Source of the DNA: Spirochaetota bacterium
GTDB lineage: Bacteria > Spirochaetota > JAHITG01
Direction of reading: 5' to 3'
Length of the DNA stretch: 13,545 nucleotides
Assembly (NCBI GenBank): GCA_018817865.1
Contig: JAHITG010000428.1
Coordinates: 1-13,545 of the forward strand
Shown: piece by piece, positions 1-6,867 of the stretch
How the letters are laid out: each line of letters starts with the position of its first letter
How positions within the stretch are numbered: position 1 is the stretch's first letter
Translations under genes and position numbers: made by a program
The notes under the pieces: generated by a model
What the model saw: the letters and a program-made list of their open reading frames with translations, nothing else
What the model was told of the DNA's origin: nothing
Database searches by the model: none

Positions 1-31
1 AATGTGAAAGTTGCAGGGCAACTTTCACATT
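1..31. repeat. Perfect 14-bp inverted repeat (hairpin)
   Basis: AATGTGAAAGTTGC (1-14) and its exact reverse complement (18-31) are separated by AGG. The pairing is seen directly. A transcript from either strand would form a stable 14-bp stem with a 3-nt loop. It directly abuts the TCAAGGTCTGACCCC repeats, so the two may form one repeat element. No T-run follows it on the + strand, so it is not a standard terminator as read into aspS. The palindrome could extend left of the window, since base 1 is the edge. Confidence 0.8.
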
Positions 32-105
32 TCAAGGTCTGACCCCAATTTCATATATTGTCAAGGTTTGATCCCCGAGTTTAAACTTTTTCAAGTTCTG
101 ACCCC
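32..105. repeat. Three degenerate copies of a 15-16 bp TCAAGGTCTGACCCC unit, about 30 bp apart
   Basis: The copies are TCAAGGTCTGACCCC (32-46), TCAAGGTTTGATCCCC (61-76) and TCAAGTTCTGACCCC (91-105). Their starts are 29 and 30 bp apart. The DNA between copies is AT-rich and poorly conserved. The core resembles dispersed intergenic repeats with a GGGGTCAGACCTTG core that I associate with REP/RAYT (IS200-like Y1 transposase) elements; that link is from memory and no transposase gene lies in the window. The last copy ends just before the aspS Shine-Dalgarno sequence. Confidence 0.7.
58..85 (+). promoter_or_regulatory. Possible sigma-70-type promoter for aspS
   Basis: TTGTCA (58-63) matches the -35 consensus at 5 of 6 positions. 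TTTAAA (80-85), 16 bp downstream, matches the -10 at 4 of 6. It would give a leader of about 35 nt before aspS. The -35 overlaps the start of the second repeat copy, so the repeat may supply promoter sequence. The match is weak and aspS could instead be transcribed from upstream of the window. Confidence 0.25.
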
Positions 106-126
106 ATTGAGAAGGAGAATAATTGA

Positions 127-1941
127 ATGTTAAAACGCACTAAATTATGCACAGAAGTAAAAGAGAAAGATATTGACAAGACGATGGTGGTCTGCGGATG
201 GGTCCATTCATGGAGGGACCATGGCGGAGTTATCTTCATAGACTTAAGGGACTATACCGGTATCATACAGGTGGTCTTTAATCCTGAAATATCAAAGGAG
301 TGTCATGATGTGGCCGGAAAGCTCAGGAGTGAGGATGTGATCGCAGTTAAAGGAATAGTCTCGAAGAGGTCTGATGAGACCATCAATCCCAAGATCCCTA
401 CGGGAATGATCGAGGTAAAAGTGAATGAAGTGGAGCTCTTGAATAAATCATTAACCCCTCCCTTTGAGATAGACGATCAGGTCAATGTAGGCGAAGAACA
501 CAGGCTTCAATACAGGTATCTTGACATGCGCAGGAATCAGATCCAGCATAATATACGAATGAGGCATGAAGTAGTAAAGGAATTCAGGAATTTTTTAAAT
601 GATAATCATTTTCTGGATATTGAGACCCCTATCATGAATAAGAGTACTCCTGAAGGGGCCAGGGATTTTCTTGTTCCCAGCAGGGTCAATCCCGGGAAAT
701 TTTATGCGCTTCCCCAGTCACCGCAGATCTTTAAACAGATCCTGATGGTGGCGGGTTTTGATAAATATTATCAGATCGTGAGATGTTTTCGTGATGAAGA
801 TCTTAGAAAAGACAGACAACCGGAATTCACTCAGATAGATATGGAGATGTCTTTTATTGATGAAGAGGATATTTATGGAGTGGTTGAGGAGATGTTCCGG
901 ACGGTCATTAAAAAAGTCTTTCATAAAAATGTAAAGACACCTTTTCCGCGTTATACCTACCGGGAAGTAATGGATAAATACGGTCTTGATAAACCTGATC
1001 TGAGGTATGCCCTTGAGTTGACGGATATTACGGACCTGGCCGGTAAAACAGATTTTATGGTATTTAAAGAGACCGTTGAAAAGAAGGGGATCGTTAAATG
1101 CCTGAATGTTCCCGGAGGAGCAAAACTGTCCCGTAAGGAGATAGATGATCTGACCTCTTTTGTCTCAATTTTCGGGGCTAAGGGCCTGGCCTGGATCAAG
1201 ATCACTGATAAGGGACCTGAATCAGTAGTAGTAAAATTCATCCCTGAACCTGTTATGAAGGAGATCATGGATAGGGCAAAAAGCAGGAAAGGAGATGTTC
1301 TTTTCTTTATGGCTGATCAGCCTCAGGTCGTTTATGATTCTTTAGGAAATTTGAGGAACAAGTTAGCAGAGATCTTTAAACTGATAGATGAGGATCAGCT
1401 CAATTTTTTATGGGTGCATAATTTCCCGTTAATGGAATATGATAAAGTTGAAAACAGGCTGACTGCTATCCATCATCCATTTACTCATCCAAAGCGGGCC
1501 TTAGATGACATCGGTTCTGAAAAAGACCTTATCAAGACCCTGAAGGAAAATCCGCAGGATCTTTTTGCCAGAAGTTATGACCTGGTCTTGAACGGGATCG
1601 AGCTCGGCGGGGGCAGTATTCGTATTCACCACAGGAAATTACAGGAAGAGACTTTTTCTGCTCTTGGATTAAAGGAAGAGCAGATGAAGGACCAGTTCGG
1701 ATTTTTACTGGATGCCCTCTCCTATGGCGCTCCTCCTCATGGAGGGATCGCTTTCGGATTGGACAGGTTCCTGATGCTTCTGTTAAAACAGGGATCGATA
1801 AGGGATGTTATTCCATTTCCTAAAACGCAGAAAGCGGTCTGTCTGATGAGTGACTCTCCTTCGGAAGTGAGTGAGAAACAATTAAAGGAATTAAGCATTA
1901 AACTGGATATTCTAAAGGCGGATCCTGATCAAAGATCATGA
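127..1941 (+). CDS. aspS: Aspartyl-tRNA synthetase (bacterial type, with GAD domain)
   Basis: It charges tRNA with aspartate in the cytoplasm. At 604 residues it is the normal size for bacterial AspRS. The N-terminal OB-fold anticodon-binding domain covers about residues 1-110. The class II catalytic core carries STPEGARDFLVPSR, the QSPQ loop (197-200), motif 2 with FRDED (221-225) followed by RQPEFTQID, and motif 3 GLDRF (544-548). The bacterial GAD insertion lies near residues 295-405, with PGGAKLSRKEID starting at 329. The ATG is preceded by AAGGAG (112-117) at 9-nt spacing. The stop overlaps the phoH start as ATGA, so the two are probably translationally coupled. Residue 32 is His in the RDHGG loop, a feature of some non-discriminating enzymes that also charge tRNA-Asn, so Asp/Asn specificity is open. 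Confidence 0.98.
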   Translation: MLKRTKLCTEVKEKDIDKTMVVCGWVHSWRDHGGVIFIDLRDYTGIIQVVFNPEISKECHDVAGKLRSEDVIAVKGIVSKRSDETINPKIPTGMIEVKVNEVELLNKSLTPPFEIDDQVNVGEEHRLQYRYLDMRRNQIQHNIRMRHEVVKEFRNFLNDNHFLDIETPIMNKSTPEGARDFLVPSRVNPGKFYALPQSPQIFKQILMVAGFDKYYQIVRCFRDEDLRKDRQPEFTQIDMEMSFIDEEDIYGVVEEMFRTVIKKVFHKNVKTPFPRYTYREVMDKYGLDKPDLRYALELTDITDLAGKTDFMVFKETVEKKGIVKCLNVPGGAKLSRKEIDDLTSFVSIFGAKGLAWIKITDKGPESVVVKFIPEPVMKEIMDRAKSRKGDVLFFMADQPQVVYDSLGNLRNKLAEIFKLIDEDQLNFLWVHNFPLMEYDKVENRLTAIHHPFTHPKRALDDIGSEKDLIKTLKENPQDLFARSYDLVLNGIELGGGSIRIHHRKLQEETFSALGLKEEQMKDQFGFLLDALSYGAPPHGGIAFGLDRFLMLLLKQGSIRDVIPFPKTQKAVCLMSDSPSEVSEKQLKELSIKLDILKADPDQRS

Positions 1942-2891
1942 AGAAAGAGATAACAATAGATAATCATCAGATCTTATCTGATATTCTTGGAAGTGAAGAT
2001 AGATTTTTAAAGACGATCTCCAAGAGTTTCGATGTGAAAGTGCGTGCAAAAGGGAATACGATCTTTTTCGAGGACGGAAAAGAAGTAGAGAAAGTCGAAG
2101 GACTTTTAAATCTGATCATTGATACCGTGAAAAAAGGATACAGGGTCAACTCGTATGACCTTGCTTATGCCATCAGGCAGATCAATAAAGGCCTTAAAGT
2201 GGATTTCACTGAGATATTCTCCAAAAATATTAAAGTTGCACTAAAAGGAAAGATCGTTTATCCCCGGACGTATAAACAACTGGAATATATAAACGCTATT
2301 CTGGGCCATGACATTGTCTGTTCCATCGGCCCGGCAGGTACCGGCAAGACTTACCTGGCCATGGCTGTGGCCATTAATTATCTTCTTGAGGAAAAGGTGA
2401 AGAAGATCATACTGACACGGCCCGTGGTGGAAGCGGGGGAGAGCCTTGGATATCTTCCGGGAAATCTGGAGGAGAAGATCAATCCATACCTGAGGCCGCT
2501 TTATGATGCCATATTTGACATGATGAGTTATGAAAAGTTCACGCGTCTCTCCAGTACAGGCCAGATCGAGATAGCTCCTTTAGCATATATGCGGGGCAGG
2601 ACCCTGAATGATGCTTTTATCATTCTGGATGAAGCACAGAATACGAATACGGAACAGATGAAAATGTTTTTGACCCGTATCGGGATCAATTCGAAAGCAG
2701 TGTTGACGGGCGATATTACACAGGTTGACCTGCCCAATTCGAAATCTTCAGGCCTGGTGCATATCCAGGAAGTCTTAAAAAAGATACAGGATATAAGATT
2801 TATCTACTTTTCTTCCGATGATGTAGTAAGGCATTATCTTGTCCAGAGAATCGTTGAAGCGTATGAAGAATATTATAAAAAAAATCAGTGA
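1938..2891 (+). CDS. phoH: PhoH-family ATPase (PhoH-like protein)
   Basis: This is a cytoplasmic P-loop ATPase of the PhoH family (PhoH/YbeZ type), linked by conserved neighbourhood to RNA metabolism and YbeY. The 317 residues match the family's usual 310-330. Walker A is GPAGTGKT (131-138) and Walker B is IILDEAQN, with the catalytic D231-E232. The family motifs around TRPVVEAGE and LTGDITQVDLP are present. The N-terminal ~100 residues look like the small KH-like RNA-binding region common in this subgroup. The start is ATG within ATGA, overlapping the aspS stop by 4 nt. The 3' end overlaps the following 7TM-HD gene by 29 nt, so the gene is firmly inside the operon. Its biochemical activity remains poorly defined even in model bacteria. 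Confidence 0.96.
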   Translation: MKKEITIDNHQILSDILGSEDRFLKTISKSFDVKVRAKGNTIFFEDGKEVEKVEGLLNLIIDTVKKGYRVNSYDLAYAIRQINKGLKVDFTEIFSKNIKVALKGKIVYPRTYKQLEYINAILGHDIVCSIGPAGTGKTYLAMAVAINYLLEEKVKKIILTRPVVEAGESLGYLPGNLEEKINPYLRPLYDAIFDMMSYEKFTRLSSTGQIEIAPLAYMRGRTLNDAFIILDEAQNTNTEQMKMFLTRIGINSKAVLTGDITQVDLPNSKSSGLVHIQEVLKKIQDIRFIYFSSDDVVRHYLVQRIVEAYEEYYKKNQ

Positions 2892-5091
2892 ATTTTATTC
2901 TGATCTTGCAGCTCAGGTGAAAAAGCATGATATGGCCTTCAAGCTTATCCTGGCTTTTTTTCTGTTCCTTACGGTCTTTTACCTCTCTACAAACAGATTC
3001 CGGAAAGAACAGTTTGATCTTAAAGTCGGAGACATTGCTCCTTATGATATCAAGATCAAAAGAAACATTGAATATGTTGATTATATTAAGACTGAAGAAA
3101 AACGAAAGGATCTGATCTCAAAGATCTCACCGGTCTTCAGCTTTGACCTGGGGATCCTGGAAGAAGAAAAGAAAAAGGTGGATGCCTTTTTTGATAAGGT
3201 CCTTGAGATCGACAATGAATTTGATCCGTTTGAACGCAAGATCGAACAGGCTAAGAGTATAAAGCTAATGAAAGATGCGAATCTTCTCAAGATCCTGTTT
3301 CTGAATTTTAAGGAAAATAATTTCCGCAATAAAGCAAAAGAGGTTCTTACAAAGATATATAATGCCGGGGTGACGGACCTTGACCCGGAGAGCATTACAT
3401 CCCTGGGACAGACAGGGAATATAATAAAAATCTACAATAATGAACAGGGGGAGGAGATATCGATCCGTGCCAGGCTGGATGACCTTTATTACTTAAAGAC
3501 CATAAATTATTTTGAAGTAGTTAAAAGCATTTATAGCAGTCTGAGGTGGGATAAGGTTCAGTTCCTGAATGTGTATGTAAAAAGGCATGTACGGCCGAAC
3601 CTTCTATATGATAAAAAATTGACCGATGAAAAGATCGTAAATGCCATAGGGCTGGTTAAACCTGTCGGAATGAAACTGAAGAAAGGACAGGTGATCGTTC
3701 GGTATGGCGAAGAAATATCCGAATCCGATTTTAAGATCCTGAAAGAGGTCGTAAAATATTCATCCGAGACTAGTGTTATCAGGGGATATTTTGTTGTTTT
3801 ACTGGCTTTATTTATTTTATCTTTACTGATATTTAAGATTTATTCACCGGCCATATTCAATAATTTAAAGACCTTCCTGTTTTTATTGAGCTTTATTTTT
3901 ATTGCTGTTCTGCTCACATACCTCTTTCCTAATTTCAATAGTTTTTTAAAAGTAAAGATCTTAAGCAGTTTTTATATCCCCATAGGCGGGTTTGCCATTC
4001 TGATCCACCAGCTTACCAATTATGCCACTTCATTCTGGGTTCTGCTCTTTATCAGTATTTTAAGCATGTTCCTCGTGGGATTCAATTTTGTTGACTTCAT
4101 CATTATCCTCCTTATTGGATTTTCTGCTGTTATCCTGTCCGGTAAATTGAAAAAACGGATCTATATGTGGTACCTGGGATTACTCATTGGATTATTCTAT
4201 TCCGTATTAAATCTGGGAATGACCGGGATCATGAACTTTTCAGAAGAGCAGTTCCTTAATTCCCTTCTTATGGGCTTTGTAAACGGTATTATTTCTATTA
4301 TCATCAGTATGGGGCTTTATCCGCTGTTCGAATACTTCTTTAATATGCTGACGGAATATAAGCTGATGGAACTTTCGGATCTGAACCTGCCGATCATGAA
4401 GCGGCTTCTGATCGAAGGTCCCGGAACATACAATCACTCTATTCTGGTGGCTAATATGGCTGAGACCGCAACATTAGCTATCGGGGCCAATTCCCTTTTA
4501 GCCAGGGTCGGCGGTTACTATCATGATATAGGAAAACTGGAAAATCCTGAATACTTTATTGAAAACCAGTTCGGAGATGATAACAAACATCAGAAAATAA
4601 AACCATCTATCTCTTCTTCTATTGTTAAATCACATGTTAAATACGGTGAAGAACTGGCAGGAAAATTGAAAGTACCTATAGAGATCATTAATATCATTAA
4701 AGAGCATCACGGAACGACCATGATCTCCTTTTTTTACAGAAAAGCCCTTGAGGATGTGAAGTCAGGGAAATCAGAGAAGCAGGATATGCATACATATAAA
4801 TATGAAGGACCGATGCCGACTTCTAAAGAAGCAGCCATTATCATGCTTGCAGATTCTGTCGAAGCGGCATCACGAGCTTTGAAGAACCCGTCCTATACGC
4901 GTCTTCAGAATATGGTCAGAGAACTGATCAATGAAAGATTCCTGGACGGCCAGCTTGATGACTGCTCTTTGACGCTGATGGACCTGAAAAAGATAGAAGA
5001 AAGCTTCTCTCATGTACTCTCCGCCATGTTCCATACCCGGATAGAATATCCTGATCAAAACCAGATAAAGAAATTGGAAAATGAGAATTAA
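2863..5091 (+). CDS. pgpH: 7TM receptor-type HD hydrolase, likely c-di-AMP phosphodiesterase (PgpH/YqfF family)
   Basis: This is an integral membrane protein of the 7TM-HD family. Characterised members such as Listeria PgpH hydrolyse cyclic di-AMP to pApA. There are 742 residues from the ATG chosen here, close to the usual ~710-720. The order is a TM helix (about 27-46), a long extracytoplasmic 7TMR-HDED region (about 47-305), a block of TM helices (about 308-500), then a cytoplasmic HD domain. HD metal ligands visible are H525 (NHSILVAN), H554-D555 (YYHDIGK), H615-H616 (EHHGT) and D664 (LADSVEAASR). All are intact, so it should be active. The open frame extends to a TTG at 2839, but that has no better ribosome site. 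A later ATG at 2932, preceded by AGGTGA, would remove the overlap with phoH and remains possible. It is followed at once by ybeY. Confidence 0.93.
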   Translation: MKNIIKKISEFYSDLAAQVKKHDMAFKLILAFFLFLTVFYLSTNRFRKEQFDLKVGDIAPYDIKIKRNIEYVDYIKTEEKRKDLISKISPVFSFDLGILEEEKKKVDAFFDKVLEIDNEFDPFERKIEQAKSIKLMKDANLLKILFLNFKENNFRNKAKEVLTKIYNAGVTDLDPESITSLGQTGNIIKIYNNEQGEEISIRARLDDLYYLKTINYFEVVKSIYSSLRWDKVQFLNVYVKRHVRPNLLYDKKLTDEKIVNAIGLVKPVGMKLKKGQVIVRYGEEISESDFKILKEVVKYSSETSVIRGYFVVLLALFILSLLIFKIYSPAIFNNLKTFLFLLSFIFIAVLLTYLFPNFNSFLKVKILSSFYIPIGGFAILIHQLTNYATSFWVLLFISILSMFLVGFNFVDFIIILLIGFSAVILSGKLKKRIYMWYLGLLIGLFYSVLNLGMTGIMNFSEEQFLNSLLMGFVNGIISIIISMGLYPLFEYFFNMLTEYKLMELSDLNLPIMKRLLIEGPGTYNHSILVANMAETATLAIGANSLLARVGGYYHDIGKLENPEYFIENQFGDDNKHQKIKPSISSSIVKSHVKYGEELAGKLKVPIEIINIIKEHHGTTMISFFYRKALEDVKSGKSEKQDMHTYKYEGPMPTSKEAAIIMLADSVEAASRALKNPSYTRLQNMVRELINERFLDGQLDDCSLTLMDLKKIEESFSHVLSAMFHTRIEYPDQNQIKKLENEN

Positions 5092-5587
5092 TATCAATAA
5101 TACTTCATCTCATATCAAGCTCAATAAAAAGAAAAAAAATGCTATCATACACTGTGTTGAGTTTGTTTTAATGGAAGAACGATCAAAAGGAAACAGGTTG
5201 TTCAGTCGGTTCCTTAAAAAGGTTGATCTTCATGATATGCTGGTGGACCTTCTTTTCGTTGATGATAAAGAGATCATTAAATTAAATAAAAAGTATTTCA
5301 ATTCTCCCGAACCTACGGATGTGGTCGCTTTTTCCATGATCGAAGGGGAGGTTATGGAGAGCAATCGATCGATCGGAGAAGCTGTTATATGTATTCAGAC
5401 AGCAAAGAGAAATGCAGGAATATTCGGACAGACTTTTGAAGAGGAACTTTTTTTACTGATCATTCATGCGGTCCTGCATCTGACAGGCTATGAGCATAAT
5501 AATGAGAAGGGGATCATGCGAAGAAAAGAAAAGATATACCTGAACTATATAAAGAAGGAAGTAATTCCTGTATACTTAGCCGGGTGA
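5081..5587 (+). CDS. ybeY: Endoribonuclease YbeY (rRNA maturation factor)
   Basis: YbeY is a single-strand-specific, zinc-dependent endoribonuclease needed for 16S rRNA 3'-end maturation and ribosome quality control. The metal-binding signature HAVLHLTGYEH is at residues 129-139 (H129, H133, H139). The usual Asp before the last His is Glu here, a conservative change. Upstream lies the family motif LNKKYFNSPEPTDVVAFSM, normally LN..YR..d.pTDVLSFP. The 168-residue length is typical. The ATG lies inside the end of the 7TM-HD gene (11-nt overlap), which suggests translational coupling. The order phoH – 7TM-HD – ybeY is conserved in many bacteria and supports the call. Confidence 0.96.
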   Translation: MRININNTSSHIKLNKKKKNAIIHCVEFVLMEERSKGNRLFSRFLKKVDLHDMLVDLLFVDDKEIIKLNKKYFNSPEPTDVVAFSMIEGEVMESNRSIGEAVICIQTAKRNAGIFGQTFEEELFLLIIHAVLHLTGYEHNNEKGIMRRKEKIYLNYIKKEVIPVYLAG

Positions 5588-5591
5588 ATAT

Positions 5592-6362
5592 ATGCATTTA
5601 AAGGATGAAGGAGTTATTCTTAATTCTCACGATTCCGGCGGTTCGGACAGGATCGTAGTGATCTTCTTAAAGAATACGGGAAAGACAAGTTTTGTCTTTA
5701 AAGGGATCAAAAAATCAAAAAGCCGAAAATTGAATTCCGATGATCTTGGAAATCATGTAGAGATCCTCTACCGAAAGAAGAATGCTGATCAGCTTCCCTA
5801 TATACAGGAGATCAAGGTCAGGGACCATTTTTATAATATTAAAAAGGATCATATCAAATTCCTCTATTTAAACTGCCTGGCAGAACTCTTTATGAATATT
5901 CTGCCTGCACAGGAAGGAAATTTAAAGGTCTTCAATTTCCTCCTGAAAGCATTGATGACCCTGAAAAGGATACAGCATCAGGAACTGGAAAAATTTATGG
6001 TATATATTCAATATCGCCTGGTTCAGGTCAGCGGGATCCTTCCGGATTTTAAATCCTGTTCGCACTGTCATAAGGAAGAGGATGATCTTGTATACAGGCT
6101 GCATTTTAATGAGTTATCCTGTCAAAAGTGCCACACTATTCAGGATGACCTGAATATCAGGATCAGCCGAAAGTTTATAAAGATGATCGACAGTATCAAC
6201 CGCCATAATATTGATAAGATCGAAGACCTTTCTATTGATAAAGAGTTGATAAAAATTATGGATAAAGTATTTAAAAATATTATTATTAAGTATTTAAACA
6301 AAGAACTGAGATCCTATAAGATCCTCCAGACGATATTAAAAGATATCGGATATAAACTATGA
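5592..6362 (+). CDS. recO: DNA repair protein RecO
   Basis: RecO is a cytoplasmic recombination mediator. With RecR and RecF it loads RecA onto SSB-coated DNA and anneals strands. The 256 residues fit the family. The N-terminal OB-fold opens with the typical EGVILNSHDSGGSDRIVVIF stretch (residues 6-25). The helical C-terminal part carries a zinc-finger motif: C156-x2-C159 and C177-x2-C180, as in Deinococcus-type RecO; the E. coli protein lacks it. The ATG lies 4 nt after the ybeY stop. The ribosome site is weak (GGGTGA), as expected for a coupled gene. Sequence identity among RecO proteins is low, so the call rests on the N-terminal pattern, the zinc cysteines, the length and the neighbourhood. 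Confidence 0.9.
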   Translation: MHLKDEGVILNSHDSGGSDRIVVIFLKNTGKTSFVFKGIKKSKSRKLNSDDLGNHVEILYRKKNADQLPYIQEIKVRDHFYNIKKDHIKFLYLNCLAELFMNILPAQEGNLKVFNFLLKALMTLKRIQHQELEKFMVYIQYRLVQVSGILPDFKSCSHCHKEEDDLVYRLHFNELSCQKCHTIQDDLNIRISRKFIKMIDSINRHNIDKIEDLSIDKELIKIMDKVFKNIIIKYLNKELRSYKILQTILKDIGYKL

Positions 6363-6368
6363 CCGGTC

Positions 6369-6398
6369 TTGATATAGATCTCGTCTGAATAATATATT
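6369..6398 (+). promoter_or_regulatory. Possible promoter between recO and the HU-like gene
   Basis: TTGATA (6369-6374) and TATATT (6393-6398) are 18 bp apart, each one mismatch from the sigma-70 consensus. Transcription would begin near 6405, upstream of the preferred HU start (ATG 6415) but downstream of the alternative ATG at 6400. The transcript would then begin almost at the Shine-Dalgarno sequence. The 52-bp gap is the first real break in the operon, so a separate promoter here makes sense. Confidence 0.35.
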
Positions 6399-6414
6399 TA
6401 TGCAGGAGCGTGTA

Positions 6415-6714
6415 ATGGAAGAGAAAGTGAATCTTGATTCCATAATTAAAGAAATTTCAGAAAAGTCTGATTACAGTCAGCATGAAGTCAGAAGTTTCTG
6501 TGATATCATTCTCGAAAAATTCAAGAGATTTCTGCAGAATAAGGATAAAATAGAGATCAGAGGACTTGGTACATTCTTTTCGAAAGAGCATAAAGGAAGG
6601 TATGTTCAATTGAAGACAAAAATAATTGACAGTAAAGATCATTATGCTATCTTGTTTAAAGAGAGTAAAAAATTAAGCCAGACAGTCAATCAAGCAGGAG
6701 AAGAGGAATTGTGA
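6415..6714 (+). CDS. HU/IHF-family DNA-binding protein, divergent
   Basis: This is a predicted small nucleoid protein of 99 residues. The N-terminal helical half (NLDSIIKEISEKSDYSQHEV...) and the IEIRGLGTF strand match the HU/IHF fold, where canonical HU has V.LIGFGTF. The start at 6415 is chosen because AGGAG (6404-6408) sits 6 nt before it. An in-frame ATG at 6400 would add five residues (MQERV) but has no ribosome site and overlaps the Shine-Dalgarno. The DNA-contacting arm is unusual: the family motif GRNPxTGE with its intercalating proline is replaced by GRYVQLKTK, with no proline. The C-terminus keeps an F-K-x-S-K-x-L pattern like the canonical FKPGKAL. DNA-binding mode is therefore uncertain. 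It may be an HU paralogue rather than the cell's main HU. Confidence 0.82.
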   Translation: MEEKVNLDSIIKEISEKSDYSQHEVRSFCDIILEKFKRFLQNKDKIEIRGLGTFFSKEHKGRYVQLKTKIIDSKDHYAILFKESKKLSQTVNQAGEEEL

Positions 6715-6845
6715 TGAAAAAGAGGATCAATTTATTCAGTATCCTGTCTTACCCTATTAAAAAAATAGAAAATCCACTGCTTTTCAGGATCTATATCTCA
6801 GAATATTTAATCGAGGGATGGTATTCCTGCCCTGCCTGCCGATAA
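6714..6845 (+). CDS. Marginal 43-codon ORF, unknown function
   Basis: The ATG overlaps the HU-like stop codon (TGATG) and is preceded by AGGAGAAGAGG-like purine-rich sequence, so translational coupling is plausible. The predicted peptide starts MKKRINLFSILSY, has a hydrophobic/aromatic middle with no clear TM helix, and ends WYSCPACR, a single CxxC pair. I recognise no family. It fills the only gap over 100 bp between the HU-like gene and the lipid kinase. The alternative is that this is untranslated spacer with a chance ORF; the C-rich stretch just before the stop looks unlike neighbouring coding sequence. Confidence 0.3.
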   Translation: MKKRINLFSILSYPIKKIENPLLFRIYISEYLIEGWYSCPACR

Positions 6846-6867
6846 AGCATATAAAAAAGGGAAGAAG

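Noticed and set aside
32..105. CRISPR-like array from the ~30-bp spaced repeats
   Set aside because: Units are only 15-16 bp and imperfect, intervening DNA is about 14 bp, there are just three copies, and no cas gene is nearby.
957..1268. Antisense 103-codon ORF within aspS
   Set aside because: It overlaps well-conserved AspRS coding sequence, has no ribosome site or recognisable motif, and is a frame shadow.
2839..2862. TTG start at 2839 for the 7TM-HD gene
   Set aside because: It would lengthen the overlap with phoH to 53 nt and has no Shine-Dalgarno advantage over the ATG at 2863.
3081..3395. Antisense 104-codon ORF within the 7TM-HD gene
   Set aside because: It is rich in Ser, Arg and Phe as expected for the reverse of Lys/Glu-rich coding sequence, with no motif; a shadow ORF.
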